From: UBA969 sp041694635
GTDB taxonomy: Bacteria; Planctomycetota; Planctomycetia; Gemmatales; Gemmataceae
NCBI GenBank assembly: GCA_041694635.1
Contig: JBDNHI010000133.1
Coordinates: 62,001-126,000, forward strand
Direction: 5' to 3'
Length of the DNA stretch: 64,000 nt
Part shown: one piece after another, positions 26,039 through 35,085 of the stretch
How the letters are laid out: the number at the start of each line of letters is the position of its first letter
How positions within the stretch are numbered: the stretch's first letter is position 1
The notes under the pieces: model-generated
What the model saw: only the letters and a program-made list of their open reading frames with translations
Databases searched by the model: none
What the model was told of the DNA's origin: nothing
Position numbers and translations under genes: made by a program

Positions 26039-27015
26039 AGCTTAGGTATTTCCATAGGCAAAGGCTTACTGTAAAGGTCTAAAGCTGAAATTTTAAGAGA
26101 TGTAATTGCCTTTTGGACTTTTACAATGTTGGGATCGGATAACGAGTCAAACCCACCTATAGTTACGATGCTGCTAGTTCGTGTGTGTAAAACATAGGCA
26201 TCGAATTCTAATCTTCGTAGAACACGAGCGGTTTCGTGAGCTTGGAGTGCTGCAGCATTAAGTAAATCGCCTTGTCGACTGCCAAAAAACTTTTCAATAA
26301 ATGAAGTAGGGACGGTTTTAGTCGATTGCAATAAGGCCGACCCATTGTATTCTTTAACAACAAGGGTAACAGACTTGCTGTTTTTCAAAAGACTGAAAGA
26401 TTCATCAGCGTTTAAGGTTTTAAGAATTGGGTCGGGTTTATTATTTGCGATGTTATCTTGTGGAATAAGAGGATTTCGAACAACAAAGGCGGTGGAAAGT
26501 GGGTTTAATCTTTCTCTGCGTATTTCGGCGCCTTTCTTGTCTGGCAGGGGAACATAAATATTGATTACATCAGCGGTTTCCTTACCGCTTTCAAGTTTTA
26601 GTTGTGGGGGAGGCAGTTTTTTTACCTTCTCCAAATTTTTCCTTGCGTCTTCAATATCCTTATAGCCACCTATCAAGACTGCGCATTGTTCAGAGATGCG
26701 TGTAAACTTTTTAGGCATTCGTAATTCTGGGCTTAATTTTTGTCTCCGTTCAAATTCGACTGCCTGCTTTTTTCTTTCTTCTTCACCATGATTAAATATG
26801 TAGGCTTCCAAATTATCTCTTGTCCGGAGGATTTCTACCACTTGACGCGAAAGTTCTGGTGCATCAACCCCAGAATAACTCGCACAGCATATTAACCAAG
26901 TTCCCGCATCTTTTACCAATGGAAATTGAATTTTTGTAGATGGACTACTAGCAACTGAAAAGCTTGCAAGTACGAAGATAAAACCTGTTAAAAATACCGA
27001 TGCTAAGAATCGCAT
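26035..27015 (-). CDS. Secreted protein with two SPOR-like repeats
   Basis: About 326 residues. A signal peptide (FLASVFLTGFIFVLASFSV) is followed by two similar segments. The first has the pattern ELSRQVVEILRTRDNLEAYIFN and CAVLIGGYKDIEDA; the second has ETARVLRRLEFDAYVLHTR and SIVTIGGFDSLSDP. Both resemble SPOR-type alpha-beta units that often bind peptidoglycan, though this is by eye. The ATG chosen has GGAGG five bases upstream. It follows rph after 97 bp and may be the last gene of the arg-rph transcript. Confidence 0.7.
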   Translation of the reverse strand: MRFLASVFLTGFIFVLASFSVASSPSTKIQFPLVKDAGTWLICCASYSGVDAPELSRQVVEILRTRDNLEAYIFNHGEEERKKQAVEFERRQKLSPELRMPKKFTRISEQCAVLIGGYKDIEDARKNLEKVKKLPPPQLKLESGKETADVINIYVPLPDKKGAEIRRERLNPLSTAFVVRNPLIPQDNIANNKPDPILKTLNADESFSLLKNSKSVTLVVKEYNGSALLQSTKTVPTSFIEKFFGSRQGDLLNAAALQAHETARVLRRLEFDAYVLHTRTSSIVTIGGFDSLSDPNIVKVQKAITSLKISALDLYSKPLPMEIPKL

Positions 27016-27112
27016 CTCAACCTCCATAAAATCAACCAAATGTTTGTTGTCGGTAAAAAATCTCAACAACTTTAGTTTTTCGATGAGAGGTCTCATAACA
27101 AATAAATTCTAA

Positions 27113-27853
27113 TTAGTCTAGAGGCCAATTGGATCCTAAAGATTTCTTTTGCTCTGATTTTATTTCCTGAATCCCCTGTTTCCCCAATTTTAACATATTG
27201 TCAAGCTGTTTTTGGTCAAAAACTGATTCTTCCCCGCTACCTTGTACTTCTACAAATAACCCACTTCCCGTCATCACAAGGTTACTATCAACTTGCGCAG
27301 CGGAGTCTTCTTCGTAACAAAGGTCAAGTAAAGCTTTACCTTCCACAATACCGATGCTAATTGCAGCGACGCTATCATTAAAGATTTCATTAAACGGGGG
27401 AAGAGGTGTACGCCCCTCGATAGACCGAAGAGCATCGACAAGAGCAATAAATGCACCGTTAATGCAAGCAGTTCTAGTTCCCCCATCTGCATCTAAAACA
27501 TCACAATCAATCCAAAGTGTTCGCTCACCAATTTTTTCAAGATTGATGATTGCTCGTAAACTTCTTCCGATAAGCCTTTGGATTTCAATACTTCGACCAT
27601 CGATCTTCCCGGATCGATCCCTAGCTTTTCGGCTTCCTGTACTTCCCGGTAGCATAGAATATTCAGCAGATAGCCAGCCTTTGCCTTTCCCTAAAAGAAA
27701 AGGGGGAACATTTTGATCAATTGTGCAAGTGCAAAGAACAGTTGTTTTTCCACTGGAAACAAGTACGCTTCCAGGGGCTTGTTTGGTGAAGTTTCTTTTA
27801 AAGCGCAGGGGCCTTAGTTCGTTGGCTTTTCGTCCATCTATTCGCATATTCAT
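27113..27853 (-). CDS. rph: Ribonuclease PH
   Basis: A 246-residue phosphorolytic 3'-5' exoribonuclease that trims tRNA 3' ends. Family blocks: RIDGRKANELRPL, GSVLVSSGKTTVLCTCTID, GWLSAEYSMLPGST, GRSIEIQRLIGRSLR, and WIDCDVLDADGGTRTACING with the phosphate-binding GGTRT and catalytic Asp residues. Length is normal. It lies 18 bp after argF on the same strand, so co-transcription with the arginine genes is likely. Confidence 0.95.
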   Translation of the reverse strand: MNMRIDGRKANELRPLRFKRNFTKQAPGSVLVSSGKTTVLCTCTIDQNVPPFLLGKGKGWLSAEYSMLPGSTGSRKARDRSGKIDGRSIEIQRLIGRSLRAIINLEKIGERTLWIDCDVLDADGGTRTACINGAFIALVDALRSIEGRTPLPPFNEIFNDSVAAISIGIVEGKALLDLCYEEDSAAQVDSNLVMTGSGLFVEVQGSGEESVFDQKQLDNMLKLGKQGIQEIKSEQKKSLGSNWPLD

Positions 27854-27871
27854 ATTTCCAATTCGATTTAA

Positions 27872-28795
27872 TTATTTTTTTGAACCCGAAATTATATCAA
27901 AAAGCAGCGCTTTTTGAGCGTGCATCCTGTTGCCTGCTTGTTCAAATACAACACTAGCAGGACCATCGATAACCGAGTCTGTAACTTCTTCGCCTCGATG
28001 CGCAGGTAAGCAATGTAAAAACTTACAATGCTTTGGTGCTTTGCTAAGTAATTTATCATTGATCTGAAAATCTTTGAATTTCCTAAGTCTTTTCTCTTTT
28101 TCATTTTCCTGCCCCATACTGGTCCATACATCAGCGTAAATGATATCTGCGTATTTAATACTTTCCAAAGGGTCGGAAGATTGTAATAAGGTGGCTTTTG
28201 GAAATCGCTTGGCTAGTAAATCCGTAAAATCTTTTTCAAAATGGTAGGCTTTTGGCCCACTTAAAATGAAATGGTATCCAACCATAGCGCAAGCAATAGC
28301 AAGTGATCTAGAGACATTGTTTCCATCTCCAATAAAAACCACTGTCTTTCCAGGCTTGCTTCCAAAAATCTCGCGAATAGTCATAATGTCTGCTAGCGCT
28401 TGACAAGGGTGAAACCGATCGCTTAAGCCATTGATAACAGGAACGGAAGAATGCTTTGCAAACTCAATCAAGGTTTGATGAGAATAAGTTCGGAGAACCA
28501 CAGCATCTACATAATGGCTAAGAGTTCGGGCGAAATCAGCAATCGACTCGCGCACACCGATCTGCCCATCAGAGGAACTAAGAAAAATAGATGAACCGCC
28601 CATTTGCATCATTGCAGATTCAAAACTAACTCGAGTTCTTAAAGAAGGTTTCTCGAAAATAAGCCCTAAAACTTTTCTGGGAAGAAAGTCGGGCCTTTTC
28701 CCTTTTATAAGTTCCGCCTTCATTCTCGAAGCTAATTCAAGAAGTTGGATAAACTCCGTGTCGCAATACTCAAGCAATGAAAGAAAATGTTTCAT
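27872..28795 (-). CDS. argF: Ornithine carbamoyltransferase
   Basis: A 307-residue enzyme converting ornithine plus carbamoyl phosphate to citrulline. The carbamoyl-phosphate loop reads KPSLRTRVSFE (SLRTR in place of the usual STRTR), then HPCQALADI, the ornithine-binding DVWTSMG and HCLPAHRGEEV with the conserved Cys. Length is normal. It follows argD by 55 bp in the argB-argD-argF-rph run. Confidence 0.95.
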   Translation of the reverse strand: MKHFLSLLEYCDTEFIQLLELASRMKAELIKGKRPDFLPRKVLGLIFEKPSLRTRVSFESAMMQMGGSSIFLSSSDGQIGVRESIADFARTLSHYVDAVVLRTYSHQTLIEFAKHSSVPVINGLSDRFHPCQALADIMTIREIFGSKPGKTVVFIGDGNNVSRSLAIACAMVGYHFILSGPKAYHFEKDFTDLLAKRFPKATLLQSSDPLESIKYADIIYADVWTSMGQENEKEKRLRKFKDFQINDKLLSKAPKHCKFLHCLPAHRGEEVTDSVIDGPASVVFEQAGNRMHAQKALLFDIISGSKK

Positions 28796-28850
28796 TAATA
28801 ATTCCAGTTGATAACCCGGAAGATTTGTCTTTTAAGTTAAAGAGCAGATC

Positions 28851-30026
28851 TTATCCAAGAATTATTTTCTCCAAAATGTCGCAACCTTCGTCAATTTCTG
28901 CATCAGAAATGTTAAGTGCTGGTAAAAGACGGATCACTGTATTATGAGTGCAGTTTATCAGTAGTTTTTTGTCCATACATTTTTGCACAATAGGTGTTGC
29001 GTCATCGCAAAGTTCTAGCCCAATCATTGCACCAGAAATTCGAATATCCGCAATCAATGAACATTTGGACTTCCAAGATTCAAACCTAGCTCTAAACCTT
29101 TGTCCTATATGTATGGCTCTTTCAAGTAAATTGTTTTGTTCGATAGTCTCAATGGTGGCTAGGGCCGCAACACAGGCTATTGGATTACCTCCAAAAGTTG
29201 CAGCGTGGGTTCCGGGCACAAGCTTAGCAGCAAATTCTTCTTTGGTAATCAATCCACCGCAAGCAATTCCACCAGCTAGGGCTTTTGCTAATGAAACACA
29301 GTCGGGTACAACATTCCAATTCTGGTGTGCAAACCATTTCCCTGTTCGCCCAGTGCCCGATTGAACTTCATCAAAAATAAGCATTAATTTGTGCTCATCA
29401 CAAATCTTCCTTAACCCCTCTAGGTATCCAATGGGGGGAAGATTGATGCCTCCCTCGCCTTGAATTGGTTCAACCATAATAGCACAAGTTTCAGCATCAA
29501 TAGCCTTTTCGGTTGCAAAAAGGTCGCCAAACGGAACATAAGAAAACCCAGGCAGCATAGGTCCTAATCCTTGATGATATTTGGGCTGTCCTGTAGCACT
29601 TAGCGCTGCAAAGGTTCTGCCATGGAAACTATTAAGGGCGGTGATGATTTTGTATCTACCAGGCCCACCATTAAGCCTAGCAAGTTTGATTGCAGCTTCG
29701 TTTGCTTCGGTGCCACTGTTACAAAAAAAACATTGACCACCCCAACCAGTTCGACTTGCTAGTGCTTCCGCAAGCTTTCCCTGTGGTTCGGTGTACCAAG
29801 AGTTAGGAACATGTATCAGCTTACCAACTTGCTCCTTAATGGCTTCAACAACAAGGGGAGGGCAATGGCCGATAATCCCACATCCCCAACCAGGAAAGAA
29901 ATCTAAGTAGGTGTTTCCTTCATCATCCCAAACTCGTGAACCTTCGCCCTTAACCAAACAAACAGGGTACTTTCTGTAATTAGCAATGACATTTTTGCTG
30001 TAACTGTTCAATAAGTTGGAATTCAT
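28851..30026 (-). CDS. argD: Acetylornithine aminotransferase
   Basis: A 391-residue class III PLP aminotransferase. Motifs: YLDFFPGWGCGIIGH, FFCNSGTEANEAAIKLAR, NSFHGRTFAALSATGQPKYHQG, LIFDEVQSGTGRTGKWFAHQ (PLP-contact Asp) and SLAKALAGG (Schiff-base Lys). The context next to argB and argF points to N-acetylornithine as substrate. The ATG chosen has AAGGA upstream; a start six codons earlier is in frame but lacks a site. Confidence 0.94.
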   Translation of the reverse strand: MNSNLLNSYSKNVIANYRKYPVCLVKGEGSRVWDDEGNTYLDFFPGWGCGIIGHCPPLVVEAIKEQVGKLIHVPNSWYTEPQGKLAEALASRTGWGGQCFFCNSGTEANEAAIKLARLNGGPGRYKIITALNSFHGRTFAALSATGQPKYHQGLGPMLPGFSYVPFGDLFATEKAIDAETCAIMVEPIQGEGGINLPPIGYLEGLRKICDEHKLMLIFDEVQSGTGRTGKWFAHQNWNVVPDCVSLAKALAGGIACGGLITKEEFAAKLVPGTHAATFGGNPIACVAALATIETIEQNNLLERAIHIGQRFRARFESWKSKCSLIADIRISGAMIGLELCDDATPIVQKCMDKKLLINCTHNTVIRLLPALNISDAEIDEGCDILEKIILG

Positions 30027-30057
30027 TAAAAATCCTTTGCTCAAAATAAATTGATTC

Positions 30058-30930
30058 TTAGTTTATTGTAATCTCGGTACCGGTACCTTGTTTGGTAAAT
30101 ATTTCTAGAAGCAAAGAATGTTTTTGCCTGCCATCGATCATATGAGTTTTAGCAACGCCTTTTTGCAGGCTATCGATGCAAGCCTCCACTTTAGGAATCA
30201 TCCCGGCTTCAATTATTTTCTGAGAAATTAGATCCTTACAATCTTTTTGGGAAAGACTGGTGATCAAAGAGGACGGATCGTTGCGATCTCGAAGGATACC
30301 CGGAGTATCAGAAAGAAAGACGAGTTTTTCCGCCTTTAGGCTAATTGCAACAGCACAAGCAGCAGTATCTGCATTAATATTCAGCCATTGATTATTCGCA
30401 TCAAGAGCGATAGAAGGAATGACTGGTATGACCCCTGCGGTAATGAAGTCGGAAATGAGGTTAAAATCAACTCGGTCAACAATCCCCACATGCCCCAAAT
30501 CAATAGGACCTTGTTCGGAAGGCAAAAACCATTTGCTTCCCCATAGAACTTGCATAGCCCCCGAATGAAGTGGAATAGCCCTTCCTCCTAAATTTCTGAT
30601 CCGCTTGACAATATCGGAATTAGTTTCGTTGATTAATACATTCGTCACGATTTCAAGAGTTTGTGAGTCTGTAATTCGTCTGCCTGCAATTTTTTTTGGC
30701 TCAAGTCCTTTGTTGGCCATTGCCTGATCTATCGCCTTACCACCACCATGAACCAGCACGGGAAACATCCCAGCAGTTTCCATTAAAACAAGATCAGCTA
30801 AGGTGCTATCAAGTGATTCGATATCATCCATAGTGCTGCCACCAAGTTTGATAACAACGGTTTTTTTTCGAAAAGCCCTAAAGTACCCTAAGGCTTCGAT
30901 CAGTGCTTCGGCTTTTTGGAGAGCATTCAT
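30058..30930 (-). CDS. argB: Acetylglutamate kinase
   Basis: About 290 residues. Amino-acid kinase motifs are VVIKLGGS near the N-terminus, LVHGGGKAIDQ, INADTAACAVA, KLVFLSDTPGI and GMIPKVEACIDSL. It phosphorylates N-acetylglutamate, the usual feedback point of arginine synthesis. It leads the arg run and has a promoter upstream (30959-30986). A TTG five codons earlier is in frame, but the ATG at 30930 is preferred. Confidence 0.95.
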   Translation of the reverse strand: MNALQKAEALIEALGYFRAFRKKTVVIKLGGSTMDDIESLDSTLADLVLMETAGMFPVLVHGGGKAIDQAMANKGLEPKKIAGRRITDSQTLEIVTNVLINETNSDIVKRIRNLGGRAIPLHSGAMQVLWGSKWFLPSEQGPIDLGHVGIVDRVDFNLISDFITAGVIPVIPSIALDANNQWLNINADTAACAVAISLKAEKLVFLSDTPGILRDRNDPSSLITSLSQKDCKDLISQKIIEAGMIPKVEACIDSLQKGVAKTHMIDGRQKHSLLLEIFTKQGTGTEITIN

Positions 30931-30958
30931 TTTTGGTAAATCCAAATAATAAGAGGTA

Positions 30959-30986
30959 ATAATAAGGCTAAAGAAAAAGATGTCAA
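30959..30986 (-). promoter_or_regulatory. Sigma70-like promoter for the argBDF-rph run
   Basis: On the minus strand, TTGACA (complement of 30981-30986) and TATTAT (complement of 30959-30964) with a 16-base spacer, close to the argB start. It faces away from the divergent secreted-protein gene at 31091. Confidence 0.6.
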
Positions 30987-31090
30987 CAGTGCAAGTACTT
31001 TATTAATGGTTGTTTCTCTTTTTCGTATGGAATAATGCAACTTTTGAGTATATAAATATAATAGCACGGAAATTCTTTAAGGAGATAGTT

Positions 31091-31420
31091 ATGAAAAAGT
31101 TAGTTTTTACCGCATTGTCGATGTTAAGCCTTGTTCTTTTTGTAAATGGTGAGGATAAATTAGGTAAAGAAATCACTCTTAAAGGTGAGATTAATTGCTC
31201 AAAATGTACCCTAAACGAAACTCCTGATTGTGGACACGCCATTAAAGTTTCTGAAAACGGCAAACAAGTTGTTTATTTCTTTAAAGACAAAGGAAAGGGT
31301 GAGCCTTACCACGATACCGTTTGTAATGGGCCTGCCAAGGGATTGGTAAAAGGTATTGTTTCTGAAAAAGACGGAAAGAAATTCATAACTCCAACTAAGG
31401 GCAGTGTAAAATTTGATTAA
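31091..31420 (+). CDS. Small secreted Cys-containing protein (DUF6370-like)
   Basis: A 109-residue protein with a signal peptide (LVFTALSMLSLVLFVNG), then GEINCSKCTLNETPDCGHAI, a YFFKDKGKG segment, HDTVCNGP and a VSEKDGKKF ending. The CxxC plus further Cys residues could bind metal or form disulfides. It resembles planctomycete proteins I know as DUF6370, without a known role. ATG 31091 has AAGGAGA at the right distance; an ATG-less extension to 31010 is unlikely. Confidence 0.8.
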   Translation: MKKLVFTALSMLSLVLFVNGEDKLGKEITLKGEINCSKCTLNETPDCGHAIKVSENGKQVVYFFKDKGKGEPYHDTVCNGPAKGLVKGIVSEKDGKKFITPTKGSVKFD

Positions 31421-31443
31421 TAATTGGTTTAAGCGTTAAAATG

Positions 31444-31489
31444 GCCATGATTGGACTTCCTGTCTCGGATTTTCAATCGTGGCTTTTTT
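31444..31489 (+). terminator. Rho-independent terminator after the small secreted protein
   Basis: A 10-bp stem with one G-U pair, GCCATGATTG (31444-31453) and CAATCGTGGC (31474-31483), followed by six T residues. Confidence 0.75.
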
Positions 31490-31552
31490 GTTGGTTGGAA
31501 GCGGTATATTTTTTAATAGGACGACAAAAAATGGGGAGAAACCAATATTAAA

Positions 31553-32482
31553 GTGATACTTGCAAATCCGCGCGGTTTTTGCGCTGGTGTTAATATGGCA
31601 ATCGAAAGCCTAGAAAAAGCACTCATAAAGTTTGGCTCGCCTCTTTATGTTTATCACGAAATTGTTCACAACAGACCGGTTGTCGAAAGATTTAGTTCAC
31701 GCGGTGTTGTTTTTGTCAATAGCATTGATGAAATCCCCCACGGGTCGACGGTACTTTATAGTGCCCACGGTGTTTCGCCGGCTATTCGCCAACATTCTGA
31801 AACAAGAAATCTTCTAGCTATTGATGCTACTTGCCCTCTTGTAACTAAAGTGCACAAAGAAGCCGTAAAGTTTGCAAGTGAAGGTTTTACCATAATTCTA
31901 ATAGGCCACGAAGGCCATGATGAAGTATTGGGAACTATGGGTGAAGCTCCGAGTCATATGGTTCTGGTGCAAGATATAGAAAGCGCCAAGTTGTTAGTTT
32001 TGCCAAGTGCAACTAAAGTGGCTTATTTAACTCAAACAACTTTAAGTGTAGATGAAGCACAAGCGATAATCGAGGTGCTAAAGAAAAAGTTTCCATCCAT
32101 TGTTGGCCCTTCTAAAGATGATATTTGTTATGCAACGCAGAACAGGCAAGAAGCGGTAAAGGAAATTGTGCCCGAGGTCGATCTTGTGATTGTTTTAGGT
32201 AGCCAAAATAGTTCCAACAGTATGCGGCTTGCTGAACTTGCGAAGTCTTTGGGGAAGCCTGCTTATCTGATAGATTCTGTAAAAGAAATTAATAGAGAAT
32301 GGTTGAGGAATGCAGATAAGGTTTTAATTACTGCAGGGGCAAGTGCGCCTGAAGATGTTGTTGAAGAATGCGTTGATTGGCTTAGAAAAGAATACAACGC
32401 TGAAATCGAAAGTAGAGTGATTCGGGAAGAGCATGTGCAATTTCCTTTGCCTCGAGAACTAAGAGTAATTTCTAACGCATAA
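31553..32482 (+). CDS. ispH: 4-hydroxy-3-methylbut-2-enyl diphosphate reductase
   Basis: A 309-residue iron-sulfur enzyme for the last step of the MEP isoprenoid pathway. The three cluster cysteines are present at the expected spacing: C10 in RGFCAGV, C94 in DATCPLV and C192 in DICYATQNRQ, like C12/C96/C197 of the E. coli enzyme. Also seen are EIVHNRPVV and GASAPEDVV. The start is GTG; the GGGGAGA site lies somewhat far upstream, so the exact start is less certain. The oxidoreductase gene follows closely. Confidence 0.95.
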   Translation: MILANPRGFCAGVNMAIESLEKALIKFGSPLYVYHEIVHNRPVVERFSSRGVVFVNSIDEIPHGSTVLYSAHGVSPAIRQHSETRNLLAIDATCPLVTKVHKEAVKFASEGFTIILIGHEGHDEVLGTMGEAPSHMVLVQDIESAKLLVLPSATKVAYLTQTTLSVDEAQAIIEVLKKKFPSIVGPSKDDICYATQNRQEAVKEIVPEVDLVIVLGSQNSSNSMRLAELAKSLGKPAYLIDSVKEINREWLRNADKVLITAGASAPEDVVEECVDWLRKEYNAEIESRVIREEHVQFPLPRELRVISNA

Positions 32483-32504
32483 TCTATAACAAATGGAATG
32501 AACC

Positions 32505-33620
32505 TTGAGCGAATTTTTACGCTTTCTGGTTGAATCAAGGTTGCCCAAGCTACCTTTAAAAAACGATTTTAAAATCGGCTGCATTGGTTCTGGATTTATA
32601 ATGAAGGATTGTCAAATCCCGGCTTATATTAGTGCTGGGTTTAATGTTTCTTGTATTTCTTCGAAATCTTCTCACCGTGCCCATGAAGTTGCTTCCGAAC
32701 ACCATATTCCTAAAGCCTTTGACTCGATTGATCAGATGCTGAGTCAAGGCGATTTCGAAATTCTTGATATCGCTGTTCCCCCTGAAGCGCAGCCTGAAAT
32801 TCTATTTAAAGCAATTAATAATTGCAAAAATCTTAAAGGTATTCTTGCGCAAAAACCTTTGGCAATGGATTTAGCCATTGCCAAAAATATGGTCGCTGCT
32901 TGTAATCAAAAATCGATTACCTTGGCTGTTAATCAAAATATGCGCTTTGATCAATCAGTCAGGTGTGCCAAAACTCTTATTGAAAGTGGCAAACTTGGCG
33001 AAATTATTCTTGCTACTATCGAGATGCGGGCTATTCCTCATTGGATGCCTTGGGCCGAAGGCCTTAAGTCCCTCTCAACATTTATTATGAGTATTCATCA
33101 CCTAGATACTTTCCGTTATTGGCTGGGCAACCCCGCTCGTGTTTTTGCAAGTACCACGAAAGATCCCCGTACAAAGTTCCAGCATATTGATGGCGTTAAC
33201 CTTTATATTTTAGAATATGATTCCGGAACTCGTGCTTCTGCTTGGGACGATGTTTGGACTGGACCCTCTAAAGAAGGTGCAGCCAATGATATTTATATCC
33301 GTTGGCGAATCGAGGGTACAAAAGGTTTGGCACGAGGGACAATTGGTTGGCCCGAATACCCCAAAAAAATCCCCAGTACACTTGAATTCTCTTCCATCGA
33401 TGATCAAGGTAAATGGCATTCCCCCAAATGGAATGAAGTTTGGTTCCCAGATGCTTTTGTTGGTACGATGGCACAATTACTTTGCGCTGTTGAACAAGGT
33501 GTCGAACCAGAAATAAGTGGCAAGGATAACCTTGAAACTATTGCTTTATGCGAAACAGTATTACTTTCAGCCACTTCTCATCAAGTGTTAAATTTAAAAA
33601 CTATTCTTGGCGAAGTTTAG
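32505..33620 (+). CDS. Gfo/Idh/MocA-family oxidoreductase
   Basis: A 371-residue NAD(P)-dependent oxidoreductase with the N-terminal Rossmann loop GCIGSGFIMKDCQIPAY and a C-terminal alpha/beta domain. The usual EKP motif reads QKP (LAQKPLAMD). A HHLD segment (IHHLDTFRYWLG) is where the catalytic His usually lies. The substrate, usually a sugar, cannot be read off. The start is TTG. It follows ispH by about 20 bp, and its end overlaps the convergent pabB gene by 20 bases. Confidence 0.88.
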   Translation: MSEFLRFLVESRLPKLPLKNDFKIGCIGSGFIMKDCQIPAYISAGFNVSCISSKSSHRAHEVASEHHIPKAFDSIDQMLSQGDFEILDIAVPPEAQPEILFKAINNCKNLKGILAQKPLAMDLAIAKNMVAACNQKSITLAVNQNMRFDQSVRCAKTLIESGKLGEIILATIEMRAIPHWMPWAEGLKSLSTFIMSIHHLDTFRYWLGNPARVFASTTKDPRTKFQHIDGVNLYILEYDSGTRASAWDDVWTGPSKEGAANDIYIRWRIEGTKGLARGTIGWPEYPKKIPSTLEFSSIDDQGKWHSPKWNEVWFPDAFVGTMAQLLCAVEQGVEPEISGKDNLETIALCETVLLSATSHQVLNLKTILGEV

Positions 33621-35055
33621 CAAAGTCAGGGTGAGATCTAATGGCTTTAATTATTCCAGAAGCCTTGTTTAGAGTTTCTTGATATTCATCCTGTGGCATA
33701 GAATCAGCAACGATTCCGCCTCCCGCGCCAAATTGCAACCATCCTTGAGATGAAAAAATAGTTCGTATTAAGATGTTAGTATCCATAGATCCTTCGAACC
33801 CCAGATACCCCATACAACCACAGTAAATCCCTCTGGGTGATTGTTCCAATTCCGCGATGATTTCCATAGATCGTATCTTGGGTGCCCCGATAACCGATCC
33901 GCCTGGGAAACAAGCAAGTAACAAATCTAAGGCATCATATTCCGATTTTAATGAGCCGGTTACTTTAGAGACAAGGTGGTGTACATTCGAATAACTCTCT
34001 AGCTTACAAAGTTCTTCAACTACAATGCTTCCATAAGAGCAAACTCGTCCTAGATCGTTGCGCAGGAGGTCAACGATCATAATATTTTCAGCTCGGTCCT
34101 TAGGGCTATTTAAAAGAGAATTTGCAAATTCCTGATCTTCCTTTTCAGTCTTGCCTCGCGGTCTGGTTCCCTTGATTGGGCTAGTAACAACTTTGTTGTC
34201 TCTGAGTGTAAGAAATCTTTCTGGCGAAGCGCTTATAATATTTCCAGTTGCAGTTTTCATAAAGCAAGAAAAAGGGGCAGGCGAGTTCTGTGCAAGTAAT
34301 TGATAAAGAAGAATGTCATTGCAAATTTGTGGATGCCACACCCGTTGGGATAAATTGATTTGAAACGAATCGCCTGCATGAATGTAATCGATGCATTTCT
34401 GGACAGCGGTGATATACTCTATTGCAGAACTGTCGCAAAAGAAATGCTCATTGCTATAAAGTCGACTTAGTGTATCTGGCTTAAGATACTGTAATGGCGT
34501 CCCATTAAATTTATTCTTACTCGTAGTTTCTTTTACAGAAGGTAAAGAAGCATTTAATAAATTGATTATTTGATCGGCTCTCTCTTGTGCTCGCATAGCT
34601 CGCAAATGCTCAACCGTTTCAGGAAACCCAGTAGAAATCATCCAGGCTTGTTTTTTTTTAAAATCAAAAGCCAAGACCCAGTCAAAGAAGCCAACTGATA
34701 TTTCGGGTGATGGAATTAATCCACCTTTAGGCTCGGGTAGTTTCTCCAGGTGTTTTGAAAATCCATATCCAAAAACCCCTGCCATTCCTCCTTGGAAAGG
34801 CGGAATTCCAGGAACTGGTTGAACAGTCCAGCGCCTAAATTCATCCTTTAAAACAGATAAGGTGTTTGTTCCTTGCGAAGGTTTTGGTAAATCAGGTTGT
34901 TCGATAATTTTGAAAGGATCTGCTGTTAAAAATGAAAACTCACTTGAGCCTGTATTGCCATCTAAAAACAATAAACCCTCAAGATTTTGCAATCTTAAAA
35001 ATGCTTGTTCTGGGCTTATGGTAGGACTTAGTTTTTTAATATAAGGTATAATCAC
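33601..35055 (-). CDS. pabB: Aminodeoxychorismate synthase component I-like
   Basis: A 484-residue chorismate-utilising enzyme. The C-terminal half has the family motifs FQINLSQRV, SPERFLTL, VTSPIKGTRPRG, the DRAENIMIVDLLRNDLGRV block and CFPGGSVIGAPKIRSMEI. The PIKGT form (Lys where anthranilate synthase TrpE has Ala) favours PabB. It would make 4-amino-4-deoxychorismate for pterin-pABA cofactors. The DHPS-related gene lies just upstream (30 bp), supporting a cofactor role. No pabA or pabC is in the window. Confidence 0.9.
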   Translation of the reverse strand: MIIPYIKKLSPTISPEQAFLRLQNLEGLLFLDGNTGSSEFSFLTADPFKIIEQPDLPKPSQGTNTLSVLKDEFRRWTVQPVPGIPPFQGGMAGVFGYGFSKHLEKLPEPKGGLIPSPEISVGFFDWVLAFDFKKKQAWMISTGFPETVEHLRAMRAQERADQIINLLNASLPSVKETTSKNKFNGTPLQYLKPDTLSRLYSNEHFFCDSSAIEYITAVQKCIDYIHAGDSFQINLSQRVWHPQICNDILLYQLLAQNSPAPFSCFMKTATGNIISASPERFLTLRDNKVVTSPIKGTRPRGKTEKEDQEFANSLLNSPKDRAENIMIVDLLRNDLGRVCSYGSIVVEELCKLESYSNVHHLVSKVTGSLKSEYDALDLLLACFPGGSVIGAPKIRSMEIIAELEQSPRGIYCGCMGYLGFEGSMDTNILIRTIFSSQGWLQFGAGGGIVADSMPQDEYQETLNKASGIIKAIRSHPDFAKLRQE

Positions 35056-35085
35056 TTCTAAAGCTTTCCTGATGTATTTCTAGCA

